From the NCBI RefSeq assembly GCF_029952445.1, contig NZ_JAQPPK010000001.1:211925-275924 (forward strand): a DNA stretch of 64,000 bases, given 5' to 3'. This document shows positions 53,765 to 61,462 of this stretch, one piece after another. Source of the stretch: Paenarthrobacter nitroguajacolicus. Its GTDB lineage: Bacteria > Actinomycetota > Actinomycetes > Actinomycetales > Micrococcaceae. The stretch's first letter is position 1, and each line of letters begins with the position of its first letter. The position numbers were made by a program, and so were the translations under genes. A model generated the notes under the pieces. That model was given only the letters and a program-made list of their open reading frames with translations. It had not been told where the DNA came from and did no database searches.

Positions 53765-53771
53765 TACCTCT

Positions 53772-54500
53772 ATGTCAACCAGCCTTCACCACCGCGCCGT
53801 TGAGCATTTGGGAACCCGGATTGTGGGTGGCGCCCTTCCCACGGGACACGTGATGCTGGCTGAGCACTTGGAAGATGAACTGAACGTTTCGCGCTCCGTG
53901 GTGCGTGAAGCCGTGCGCGTCCTCCAGTCCCTGGGGCTCGTGGAAACGATCAAACGGGTGGGCATCCGTGTCCTGCCCGCCCACCGTTGGAATCCTTTCG
54001 ATCCCTTGGTCATTCGCTGGCGGCTCGCCGGCGAAGGTCGCGGCGCGCAGTTGCGCTCGTTGGCCGAGTTGCGTTCCGCCGTCGAGCCCGTAGCCGCCGA
54101 ACTTGCCGCCGGAAATGCACCGGAGAGCCTCAGGCGGGAGCTGGTTGGGATCTCCCTTGCCATGAAGGAAGCGGGCGACGCCGGGGACATGGCAAGGTTC
54201 CTGGACCTCGACATCCGCTTCCACGCCCTGGTGCTGTCCGGTTCCGGCAACGAAATGTTCGCCAACCTGATCGGCCAGGTCACCGAGACCCTCACGGGCC
54301 GGACCGTTCACGGCCTCATGCCCGAACATCCCCAAAAGCAAGCACTCCAGTGGCACATGGATGTCGCCCACGCCATCGACGCCGGCGATGGTTCAGTTGC
54401 GCGCGATGCCGCCGCGAAGATCATGCGCCAGACGATCGCGGAGCTGGCACCCAGCTGGGATGACCAGCCCCGCGTCTTCGTCCCAGTTTCAAAGAGCTAG
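53772..54500 (+). CDS. GntR family (FadR/FCD subfamily) transcriptional regulator
   Basis: 242 aa from ATG 53772. It has an N-terminal winged helix (HHRAVEHLGTRIVGGALPTGHVM...DELNVSRSVVREAVRVLQSLGLVETIKRVGIRVLPA) and a C-terminal FCD ligand domain with the metal-binding pattern DLDIRFHALVLSGSGN, and HMDVAHAIDAGD. Neighbouring gnd, idnD- and idnO-like genes suggest a gluconate, idonate or related sugar-acid effector (inference). The 3' end overlaps the convergent dehydrogenase by 12 nt. Confidence 0.93.
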   Translation: MSTSLHHRAVEHLGTRIVGGALPTGHVMLAEHLEDELNVSRSVVREAVRVLQSLGLVETIKRVGIRVLPAHRWNPFDPLVIRWRLAGEGRGAQLRSLAELRSAVEPVAAELAAGNAPESLRRELVGISLAMKEAGDAGDMARFLDLDIRFHALVLSGSGNEMFANLIGQVTETLTGRTVHGLMPEHPQKQALQWHMDVAHAIDAGDGSVARDAAAKIMRQTIAELAPSWDDQPRVFVPVSKS

Positions 54501-55550
54501 AGGTTCCTGGAAGTTCAACAACACTTTGCCGGATTCGGCGGAGTTCTTCGCGACTTCAAAGGCCTCCAAGCCGTGGGCGAGATCGAATTCGTGCGTCACC
54601 ACTGGATCCACAAACAACGACCCGTCCGCCAAGGCAGCGATCACCTCATCGATCTCGTCGTTGAAGCGGAACGAGCCCAGGAGTTCCAGCTCGCGGGTGA
54701 TGGCGAGCGAAATGAACACCGGCTGGGGTCCGGAGGGCAGAAGCCCTACCATCACAACCTTGCCGCCGCGGGTGGCACCTTTGATGGCCGAGGCAAGTCC
54801 GTAGTGGCTCCCTGAGGATTCAATAACGACGTCGGCGTCCACTGCCGCGATGGCGTCCGCTTCGTCCCCCTTTAGGACGGCGTCGGCGCCGACGGACCGG
54901 GCAATCTCCAACGGCTTGTCATGCATGTCGACGGCAACAATCCGGGCTGCACCGGCTCGCTTCAGTACCGCAACTGCAAGGGCACCGATCGGACCGCTGC
55001 CGATCACGAGGGCCGTCTTTCCCTTAACGTCACCGGCACGGGAAACGGCGTGCCAGGCCACGCTGGCTGGCTCCACCAGTGCGGCGGTGCGGAGGTCAAG
55101 ATTCTCCGGCAGCGTGCGCAGCATCCGGGTAGGCAAATTGGCATAGCGGCTGAAGGCGCCATCCGTGTGGGGATAACGTGCAGCACTGCCCAGGTAGGTG
55201 CAGCCCGGGGAGAGGTTTGGCCGGTCCTCGGGGTATCTTGCATCGCCGGGCGCAGGGGTGGCCGGGTGGACAGCGACGGGCGTTCCTGCGGCGGGGCCCG
55301 TCCCGTCAGTTGCCTGTTGGACAACCACGCCAACGATTTCGTGCCCCAGGACCATCGGTTCCTTGAGGATGGACTCCCCGGCGGCACCGTGCAACCAGTA
55401 GTGGAGGTCCGAACCGCAGATCCCGCCGTAGGCGATCTCCACGATGGATTCACTCGGTGCCGGCGCTGCCAGCGGGATGTCTTCGATGCGCAGGTCGCCT
55501 TTGCCGTGGGCAACTACAGCCGGGCCGGAGGTGGGAAGGGAGACGCTCAT
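54489..55550 (-). CDS. zinc-type alcohol dehydrogenase, L-idonate 5-dehydrogenase-like
   Basis: 353-aa MDR enzyme. The catalytic zinc site is GGICGSDLHYW (Cys, Asp) and LGHEIVGVV. The structural zinc loop is reduced (HPATPAPGDARYPEDRPNLSPGC). The Rossmann part is ALVIGSGPIGALAVAVLKRAGAARIVAVD. It resembles L-idonate 5-dehydrogenase (IdnD), which makes 5-ketogluconate. The ATG overlaps the SDR stop by one base (TGATG), so it is coupled to the IdnO-like gene. Confidence 0.85.
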   Translation of the reverse strand: MSVSLPTSGPAVVAHGKGDLRIEDIPLAAPAPSESIVEIAYGGICGSDLHYWLHGAAGESILKEPMVLGHEIVGVVVQQATDGTGPAAGTPVAVHPATPAPGDARYPEDRPNLSPGCTYLGSAARYPHTDGAFSRYANLPTRMLRTLPENLDLRTAALVEPASVAWHAVSRAGDVKGKTALVIGSGPIGALAVAVLKRAGAARIVAVDMHDKPLEIARSVGADAVLKGDEADAIAAVDADVVIESSGSHYGLASAIKGATRGGKVVMVGLLPSGPQPVFISLAITRELELLGSFRFNDEIDEVIAALADGSLFVDPVVTHEFDLAHGLEAFEVAKNSAESGKVLLNFQEPLAL

Positions 55551-56320
55551 CAGACCACCACCGTCATTCCGCCGTCGACGAAGATCGTCTGGCCGTTCAC
55601 GAAGTTGGACGCCTGCGATGCGAGCCACACCGTGGGGCCAGCGAGGTCGGCCGTGGTACCCCACCTGTTGGCCGGAGTCCGGCCCAGGATCCAGGAGTTG
55701 AAGTCGGCGTCGTCCACCAGGTTCTGGGTCATTTCCGTGTGGATGTACCCAGGGGCGATCCCGTTGATCTGCAAACCGGACGCGGCCCATTCAGCGGTCA
55801 TTGCCCGGGTCAGGTTCCGCAGCCCACCCTTGGCGGCCACATAGGGTGCGATGGTGGGGCGGGCCAGGTCTGTCTGGACGGAACAGATGTTGATGATCTT
55901 GCCCTGCCCCCGGGGGATCATATGCCGGGCGGCTTCCCTACCCACCAGGAAAGCGCTGGTGAGGTCGGTGGTGATGACCCGGTCCCAGTCTTTGACGTCG
56001 AGGTCCAGCATGGGAACGCGGTGTTGGATACCGGCGTTGTTCACCAGGATGTCCAAGGGTCCAACGTTCTGCTCCACCCAGGTGACCCCTTCTGCCGCGG
56101 AATCAGCGTCCGTAACGTCGAAGGCCCGGCTGTGGACCCGTCCCTCCGGGTATTCCGCGGCCATCGCCTGGCGGGCCGCCTCAAGGCGGTCAGCATTGAT
56201 GCCGTTGAGCACCACCGTTGCCCCCGCGTCCGCGAGGCCCCGGGCAAGGGCGTTGCCTATCCCCCGGCTTGAACCGGTAACCAAGGCAACCCGCCCGGTC
56301 AGATCGAAAAGTGCACTCAT
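55550..56320 (-). CDS. SDR, gluconate 5-dehydrogenase-like
   Basis: 256-aa classical SDR: LFDLTGRVALVTGSSRGIGNALARGLADAGATVVLNG (TGxxxGIG), DILVNNAGIQHRVPM, ICSVQTDLARPTIAPYVAAKGGLRNLTRAMTAEW (YxxxK) and INGIAPGYIHTEM. It resembles IdnO/Gno, which reduces 5-keto-D-gluconate to D-gluconate. With IdnD-like, gnd and the GntR regulator it suggests a route from L-idonate to the pentose phosphate pathway. No gluconokinase is in the window. Confidence 0.85.
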   Translation of the reverse strand: MSALFDLTGRVALVTGSSRGIGNALARGLADAGATVVLNGINADRLEAARQAMAAEYPEGRVHSRAFDVTDADSAAEGVTWVEQNVGPLDILVNNAGIQHRVPMLDLDVKDWDRVITTDLTSAFLVGREAARHMIPRGQGKIINICSVQTDLARPTIAPYVAAKGGLRNLTRAMTAEWAASGLQINGIAPGYIHTEMTQNLVDDADFNSWILGRTPANRWGTTADLAGPTVWLASQASNFVNGQTIFVDGGMTVVV

Positions 56321-56354
56321 GGTCTGTTCGTATTCCTTCTTCGGTTGCGCGGGT

Positions 56355-57269
56355 TCAGTTGCTGTTGGATGGTGTTGCGGCCGGTGTCCGGCCCAGGTTT
56401 GCGATGGTTTGCCGGACGACTGCGAGGTCTTTGTCTCCCAGGCCTTGGCGCTTGAGTTCGGCGTATAAGTCGATGGCCGCCGACGCCATCGGCACGGCCG
56501 AACCAGCGTCGTCTGCGCTGGCAATGACAAAGCCAAGGTCCTTGTGCATGAACTTGGCCGGCCCTGTCGGTTCATAGTCTTTGGCGGCCAGGCGCGGCCC
56601 GACGTTGTCCAGCACCCTGCTTCCTGCCAATCCCCCGGCCAGTACCTCAAAGAGGGCTCCTACATCCATCCCGGAGCGCTCGGCGAGTTCGGCGGCTTCG
56701 GCGAGGGCCGCCGTCGTGGTTCCGACGATCAGTTGGTTGCAGGCCTTGGCGAGCGACCCCGAGCCCAGGGGGCCCATTCGCCGGACGGTGGTTCCCATGG
56801 TCCTGAAAAGCGGTTCAAGCTGGGCGAAGCTGTCCTCGCTTGCACCCACCATGATGGCGAGCGTTCCACCACGGGCGCCGGCGGTTCCTCCACTCACGGG
56901 TGCATCCACCACCACGGCGTTGCCCCTACTTGCCTGCTCAACCAGTTCGCCGAATCGCTGGACTCCCGTTGGGGAGACACTGCTCATGACGACGACGGCG
57001 GTACCTGGCTGCGGTGGCCGGGTCCGCCAGGAGTCGAGCAGCTCCACTGCCGCTTCCTCGATATAGGGAAGATCCGGAAGCATGAAGATGATGGCGTCTT
57101 CATCGCGCAAGGCGGCAACGCTGGCGGCGCGCTTGACGCCGGGAAGAGCTCCGAAAGCCGTGTCGGAGCGGTTCCAGGCGGTGAGGCTCCATCCAGCGTT
57201 GGCTACGTTTGAAGCCATGGGCGCCCCCATCAGGCCCAGGCCAACGAAACCTACTCGTTTCGGGGTCAT
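56355..57269 (-). CDS. 3-hydroxyisobutyrate dehydrogenase family / GarR-like tartronate-semialdehyde reductase
   Basis: 304 aa from ATG 57269 (GAGGTG 9 nt upstream). It begins PKRVGFVGLGLMGAPMASNVANAGW. Substrate motif is DAPVSGGTAGARGGTLAIMVGA, and the catalytic lysine is in GSGSLAKACNQLIVGTT. The beta-hydroxyacid dehydrogenases reduce or oxidise short 3-hydroxyacids; exact substrate unknown. It is first in the minus-strand unit continuing to the idnO- and idnD-like genes (35-bp gap). It diverges from the D-2-hydroxyacid dehydrogenase across an 82-bp region with a shared operator. Confidence 0.88.
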   Translation of the reverse strand: MTPKRVGFVGLGLMGAPMASNVANAGWSLTAWNRSDTAFGALPGVKRAASVAALRDEDAIIFMLPDLPYIEEAAVELLDSWRTRPPQPGTAVVVMSSVSPTGVQRFGELVEQASRGNAVVVDAPVSGGTAGARGGTLAIMVGASEDSFAQLEPLFRTMGTTVRRMGPLGSGSLAKACNQLIVGTTTAALAEAAELAERSGMDVGALFEVLAGGLAGSRVLDNVGPRLAAKDYEPTGPAKFMHKDLGFVIASADDAGSAVPMASAAIDLYAELKRQGLGDKDLAVVRQTIANLGRTPAATPSNSN

Positions 57270-57331
57270 GGCAGGTAACACCTCACTTCGTTGTGGTCAT
57301 CTATGGAAATTCTGTTCAATATCCTAGCCGC

Positions 57332-57349
57332 CATTCAGTATGATGAACA
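57332..57349. promoter_or_regulatory. predicted IclR-family operator, site A
   Basis: CATTCA-GTATGA-TGAACA in the divergent promoter region. It contains the -10 TATGAT (57339-57344) of the 57352 gene and covers the -35 region of the opposite promoter (TAGGAT at 57321-57326, minus). Confidence 0.6.
57339..57344 (+). promoter_or_regulatory. -10 box of predicted leaderless transcript (D-2-hydroxyacid dehydrogenase)
   Basis: TATGAT, 7 nt before ATG 57352; it lies inside operator site A. Confidence 0.5.
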
Positions 57350-57351
57350 CT

Positions 57352-58407
57352 ATGACGACTGATGAACTTACCATCGCCATCGCTGTACCGCTCGAAGCTG
57401 AGTATGTAGAGCAGATCCGCGCTGTAGATCCCTCCGTAACGGTTCTCTACGAACCCGGACTTCTCCCCCCGGAGCGGTTCCCCGCGGACCACGCCGGCGA
57501 CCCTGCCTTCAAAAGGACGCCGGAACAGGAGGCACGCTATTGGGCCATGCTGAACCGCGCCAACGTCCTCTATGGCTTCCCCAACGAAAGCCCCGCGGGA
57601 CTGGCGCGGATCGCAAAAAGCAACCCCCACCTGCAATGGATCCACGCCATGGCGGCAGGAGCCGGCGGCGCTGTGAAGGCCTCTGGCCTGGACACTGAAA
57701 CACTCCGGAAATTCCACGTCACCACCTCGGCCGGCGTCCATGCGCTGCCCTTGGCGGAGTTCTCGGCATTCGGAATCCTCAACGGGTTCAAGCGCAGCGC
57801 CGAGATGGCACAGGACCAGGCCGCCAAATTCTGGCCGGAACTGCGGACACCCACCAAGCTGGCCAACGGCTCCAAGGTAGTGATTGCCGGCCTCGGGGAA
57901 ATCGGCATGGAAACGGCCCGCATCGCACGGGCACTGGGGATGAGGGTCAGCGGCACCAAGCGCAATGTCGGGACCATTGAGGGAATCGAGGAAGTCACCA
58001 ACAATGACGGCCTCCCATCCCTTGTGGCCGACGCCGACGCAGTGGTCAACACTCTGCCGGGGACGCCCTACACGGAGAAGTTGTTCAACAAGGACATCTT
58101 CTCTGCCATGAAACCCGGAACTGTTTTCGTCAACGTGGGTCGCGGCACGGTAGTGGATGAGGACGCCTTGCTCGAGGCGCTCGACAACGGCCAGGTTGCC
58201 TACGCTTGCCTGGACGTCTTCGCCGTTGAGCCACTGCCACAGGACAGTCCATTGTGGAACCACCCGCGTGTCCTGGTGTCACCGCACACCTCCGCTTTGA
58301 GTGCCGCTGAGAACAGGCTCATCGCCGAACGCTTCTGCAGCAACCTGCGCACCTTCCTCGACGGCGGCGAACTCCCGCACCTGGTCGACCCGGTCCACTT
58401 CTACTAA
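57352..58407 (+). CDS. D-2-hydroxyacid dehydrogenase family protein
   Basis: 351 aa from ATG 57352 (MTTDELTIAIAVPLEAEY); upstream ATGs at 57340/57343 lie within the promoter. NAD-binding GLGEIGMETARIARALGMRVSGTKR, NTLPGTPYTEKLFNKDIFSAMKPGTVFVNVGRGTVVDEDAL, and the catalytic His in LVSPHTSALS. It has an N-terminal formate/glycerate-type substrate domain. Likely acts on glyoxylate, hydroxypyruvate or another 2-ketoacid. Shares its operator motif with the MFS transporter and IclR regulator downstream. Confidence 0.88.
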   Translation: MTTDELTIAIAVPLEAEYVEQIRAVDPSVTVLYEPGLLPPERFPADHAGDPAFKRTPEQEARYWAMLNRANVLYGFPNESPAGLARIAKSNPHLQWIHAMAAGAGGAVKASGLDTETLRKFHVTTSAGVHALPLAEFSAFGILNGFKRSAEMAQDQAAKFWPELRTPTKLANGSKVVIAGLGEIGMETARIARALGMRVSGTKRNVGTIEGIEEVTNNDGLPSLVADADAVVNTLPGTPYTEKLFNKDIFSAMKPGTVFVNVGRGTVVDEDALLEALDNGQVAYACLDVFAVEPLPQDSPLWNHPRVLVSPHTSALSAAENRLIAERFCSNLRTFLDGGELPHLVDPVHFY

Positions 58408-58520
58408 ACCGGACTACCACCCAGTGGCGCTCAGCCACGCCTCAAACTGAACCGGCGACATGGTCGCTGCTGCTCCGGCAGCAACGCCAAACCTCGAACC
58501 TGCCACAGGTTCACGCCAAA

Positions 58521-58560
58521 ACAGCGCGGCGCCCCTCCTGATGGAGGGGCGCCGCGCTGT
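58521..58560. terminator. bidirectional terminator
   Basis: Perfect 18-bp stem ACAGCGCGGCGCCCCTCC with loop TGAT, preceded by AAAA (a U-tract for the minus-strand MFS gene). It separates the convergent dehydrogenase and transporter genes. Confidence 0.88.
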
Positions 58561-58577
58561 GCTGTTCAGGGATTGGG

Positions 58578-59930
58578 CTACTTGGCGTCTTCTGTACTGA
58601 CCAGATCGCGACCGGCAGTCTCAGGGGTGAAGAACGTAGTGACGAACGAGATCAGGGCCAGGACCAGAGAGTAGATGGCCAGGACCAGCCAGGAGTGGTT
58701 GGTGGCGGCCAGCATCAGCGCGCCCAGCAGGGGCGCAAGGCCACCAGCCAGGACGGCTGATATTTCGCGGCTCATGGCGACACCCGTGAATCGGTACTGC
58801 GAACCGAACAATTCCGGAAGGAGCGGGCACTGCGGTCCAAGCATCGACTGGACACCGATGGCAATGCCCACGGCCATGACCACCCACACAAGGGTTACAT
58901 TGCCAAGAGTGACGAGGTAGAAGGCAGGAACGGCAATGACGGCTTGGAACAACGCACCGTAACGGTAGACCGGAACACGTCCGTACTTATCCGACAACGC
59001 GCCGAAAGTCACCACCAGGACAGCTGCGAATCCGGCGGCGATCAGCAGCCCTACCGGACCGATGGAGTTGTTGCCGGCGAAGACACCTGCGGGCATGCTC
59101 ATGAACGAAACCAGCAGGGCGGAGTAGATCGACGAGTTGCCGTTCTCCCCCATTCGCAACCCAATGCCAATCAACACATTCTTCTTGGAATGCTTCCACA
59201 AAGCGCCGATCGGGTTCTTGACCACGTTCTTGTGCTTTTCCAATTCCTGGAAAGCGGGCGTTTCCTTCAGCTTGAGCCGGATGAAGATTGCAATGACGAT
59301 CAAGATGAAGCTGGCAAGGAAGGGCACACGCCACAACCAGCCCTGCAGGACTGACTTGTCGGCCAGAGCGATCAGCGCGAATGTTCCAGCGCCCAGCAGA
59401 GTGCCGAGCTGGATACCGACGAACGGCAAGGAAGCGAAGAAACCACGACGACGACGCGGCGCTACTTCTGAAATCAGCGTGGTGGCACCGGCCTGCTCCG
59501 CCCCGGCGCCCAGACCCTGGATGATGCGCAGGGTGACAAGGAGAACAGCACCAAGCATTCCAGCCTGTTCAAAGGTGGGCAGGAGTCCGATGGCGAAGCT
59601 CGCCGTTCCCATCAAGGCAATCGTCAGGATCAGGACCATCTTGCGGCCGAACCTGTCACCGATATAGCCGAAGATCAGGCCGCCGAAGGGCCGGGCCGCA
59701 AACCCGACACCGTAAGTGGCGAACGAAGCAATCAACGCACCATCAGGGCCCAGCGGCGAAAAGAACAGCGGCCCGAAGATCAGCGCCGAGGCCAGGCCAT
59801 AGATGTAGAAGTCGTAGTATTCCAGGGCGGAACCTACAGAGCTGGCCAGCGTCGCACGCCGGAGCTGCTCCGGTTCAACGACGGCTTCGTCGGCCTCCGC
59901 CGCAAACTTTGTCTTAGTACGAGTAGTCAC
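58578..59930 (-). CDS. MFS transporter, metabolite:H+ symporter (MHS) family
   Basis: 450 aa from GTG 59930 (GGGAG 6 nt upstream; the GTG at 59936 is too close to the SD). Twelve hydrophobic segments. The family motifs are SSVGSALEYYDFYIYGLASAL, GFAARPFGGLIFGYIGDRFGRKMVL (loop 2-3) and GLGAGAEQAGATTLISEVAPRRRRGFFASLPFVGIQLG. MHS transporters carry alpha-ketoglutarate, proline, shikimate, citrate and similar acids. Context (hydroxyacid dehydrogenases, IclR) suggests an organic or sugar acid. Confidence 0.92.
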   Translation of the reverse strand: MTTRTKTKFAAEADEAVVEPEQLRRATLASSVGSALEYYDFYIYGLASALIFGPLFFSPLGPDGALIASFATYGVGFAARPFGGLIFGYIGDRFGRKMVLILTIALMGTASFAIGLLPTFEQAGMLGAVLLVTLRIIQGLGAGAEQAGATTLISEVAPRRRRGFFASLPFVGIQLGTLLGAGTFALIALADKSVLQGWLWRVPFLASFILIVIAIFIRLKLKETPAFQELEKHKNVVKNPIGALWKHSKKNVLIGIGLRMGENGNSSIYSALLVSFMSMPAGVFAGNNSIGPVGLLIAAGFAAVLVVTFGALSDKYGRVPVYRYGALFQAVIAVPAFYLVTLGNVTLVWVVMAVGIAIGVQSMLGPQCPLLPELFGSQYRFTGVAMSREISAVLAGGLAPLLGALMLAATNHSWLVLAIYSLVLALISFVTTFFTPETAGRDLVSTEDAK

Positions 59931-59978
59931 AAGCACTCCCTCAAAATCACCCCGGGCCCCCGTTGGCCCAGTGAGATA

Positions 59979-59991
59979 GTGATGGCATCAC
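59979..59991. promoter_or_regulatory. 13-bp palindrome upstream of the MFS gene
   Basis: GTGATG-G-CATCAC, exact half-sites, about 50 nt before the start and in the predicted promoter region; distinct from the TGAACA sites. Confidence 0.4.
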
Positions 59992-59996
59992 CGCCA

Positions 59997-60033
59997 AGAT
60001 CACTATGATGAACAGAGTACAGCTTGCTGAACA
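59997..60033. promoter_or_regulatory. predicted IclR-family operators, tandem sites B and C
   Basis: Site B 59997-60014 AGATCA-CTATGA-TGAACA; site C 60016-60033 AGTACA-GCTTGC-TGAACA. Both have the invariant right half TGAACA and a 6-nt spacer; offset 19 bp. They lie in the region between the MFS gene and the 3' end of the IclR gene. Confidence 0.55.
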
Positions 60034-60065
60034 GCTTGCCAAGATTAAAATCAGATTTATAGGGA

Positions 60066-60860
60066 TCAGCCCATGGGGTTACCCAAGGACCGCGCCAACT
60101 CCTTGAGTTCCTTGACCATCAAGGCCCCTTGCTCCTCCGAATACGTCGCCTTCAACGCAGTCACGGACAGGCCCAGGCTGGGTCCATGCGCCCCATGCGT
60201 GGGTACGGGAACCGCCAGGCAGACGACACCTACTGTGGATTCTTCATCCTCGAAGGCGAAGCCCTGTTTGCGGATGGTGGCAATCTGCGCCTTGAGTTGC
60301 TCGGCGGTCCGAAGGGAGTTCGCGGTCATGGTGGGCAGCTCCATGCCATCGGGAAACATTGCCTCGATGTCGTGATCGTGCAGTTGCGCCACCAGGGCTT
60401 TACCGACGCTGCAGAGCGAGACCGGCATTTTGTCCCCGATATTCGAGGTCAGCCTGACCGCCGGGTGGCCCTCGTAGCGCGCCAGGTAGATCACGTGATC
60501 GCCGTCGAGCATGGCAATCCGGACCGTCTCGCCGGAGAGCGTCGGAGCCTGCTCGCAGTACTTGTAGAACTCCTGCACCTCATCGAGGCGGCTGAGGTAT
60601 GCCGCTCCCAGCTCCACCAATTTTCTCCCGAGGGCAAAGTCGGCACCCTGCCTGGTGATGAGACGGGCTTCCTCGAGCGCCAGCAGAAGGTTGGACGTGG
60701 AAGATTTCGGAATGCCCAGCTCCCGGGACAAATCGCTCAGCGTCAAACGGCCGGAGGGGGAATCAGCCAGGGCTTCAAGGACGGCGGCAGCGCGGGTGAC
60801 GGCGGGGGCCGGCGACGAAGCGCCCAGCCCCTCGGAGCGGGTGGTTCGGGAATCGGCCAT
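60066..60860 (-). CDS. IclR family transcriptional regulator
   Basis: 264 aa. An N-terminal winged helix (AVTRAAAVLEALADSPSGRLTLSDLSRELGIPKSSTSNLLLALEEARLI) is followed by the IclR effector domain (VRIAMLDGDHVIYLARYEG, LCSVGKALVAQL, GFAFEDEESTVGVVCLAVPV). SD AGGAG 5 nt before ATG. It is followed in the same direction by the MFS gene. A perfect inverted repeat lies 27-44 nt upstream of its start, downstream of a TATGAT -10 box: typical autorepression geometry. Confidence 0.95.
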   Translation of the reverse strand: MADSRTTRSEGLGASSPAPAVTRAAAVLEALADSPSGRLTLSDLSRELGIPKSSTSNLLLALEEARLITRQGADFALGRKLVELGAAYLSRLDEVQEFYKYCEQAPTLSGETVRIAMLDGDHVIYLARYEGHPAVRLTSNIGDKMPVSLCSVGKALVAQLHDHDIEAMFPDGMELPTMTANSLRTAEQLKAQIATIRKQGFAFEDEESTVGVVCLAVPVPTHGAHGPSLGLSVTALKATYSEEQGALMVKELKELARSLGNPMG

Positions 60861-60886
60861 GATTCTCCTTCGTCATTGCAAATCGG

Positions 60887-60904
60887 TGTTCAATCTACTG
60901 AACA
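60887..60904. promoter_or_regulatory. predicted IclR-family operator, site D (autoregulatory)
   Basis: TGTTCA-ATCTAC-TGAACA, perfect 6-bp half-sites with a 6-nt spacer, located just downstream of the -10 TATGAT (60911-60916, minus). Confidence 0.7.
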
Positions 60905-60910
60905 ATACCC

Positions 60911-60916
60911 ATCATA
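60911..60916 (-). promoter_or_regulatory. -10 box of the IclR gene
   Basis: TATGAT on the minus strand; transcription would start within operator D. Confidence 0.5.
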
Positions 60917-61067
60917 CTGGCATGCGGATCCTCATGGACTGTTCGGCTTTTCAAACCCAAAAGTTGGCTGTATATTCATCTTCGAGCTCTCCACCGCGGC
61001 ATCCCCCAATAGTCGCGGTGGAGAGCTCATCCATTTCCGGCATACGGCAGCGCCCGCGCCGACATCG

Positions 61068-61358
61068 CTAGGCCGCCACCGCGCCTTGGTTCCTAAGGCA
61101 CCAGCCTCCTCCTGAACCGTCGCGCACCAATTCCCACGTGGCGAGGGCGGACCGGGCATTGCCTCCCAAGCGAACCTGGACTTGCAGGACCTCAACATCC
61201 ACCCGGCCCATCCCACGAGGCATACGCTTGGATTCCTCCCACCAGGCGACCCTTTCAAACCAGCGGACAGGCTCTACGGCGATCCTCCACTCGCGGCCTC
61301 CCCTGACGACGACGGCAGGCTCGCCTTGCGCTGTTGTGCGGATGTGTACGTGCTCCAT
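61068..61358 (-). CDS. DUF6504-like small protein
   Basis: 96 aa from ATG 61358 (MEHVHIRTTAQGEPAVVVRGG). It is Trp-rich: REWRIAVEPVRWFERVAWWEESKR, then VDVEVLQVQVRLGGNARSALATWELVRDG. It resembles small actinobacterial proteins annotated DUF6504, sometimes found with SOS-mutagenesis genes; none are nearby. TACGGT ends 7 nt before the ATG (leaderless). The longer reading from 61388 would cross this -10 box. Confidence 0.75.
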   Translation of the reverse strand: MEHVHIRTTAQGEPAVVVRGGREWRIAVEPVRWFERVAWWEESKRMPRGMGRVDVEVLQVQVRLGGNARSALATWELVRDGSGGGWCLRNQGAVAA

Positions 61359-61365
61359 GGAACAG

Positions 61366-61371
61366 ACCGTA
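61366..61371 (-). promoter_or_regulatory. -10 box of predicted leaderless transcript (DUF6504-like gene)
   Basis: TACGGT on the minus strand, 7 nt before the ATG at 61358. Confidence 0.45.
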
Positions 61372-61424
61372 GAGTGTGGCCCTGACATTTAAGGACAACA
61401 CCGAAATAACCGGACGACGAACAA

Positions 61425-61456
61425 AAACCCCGCCTCCAAGCATGGAGGCGGGGTTT
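61425..61456 (-). terminator. terminator after tRNA-Val
   Basis: AAACCCCGCCTCCA stem with loop AGCA, followed on the minus strand by TTGTTCG; immediately past the tRNA-Val 3' end. Confidence 0.8.
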
Positions 61457-61462
61457 GTTTGG

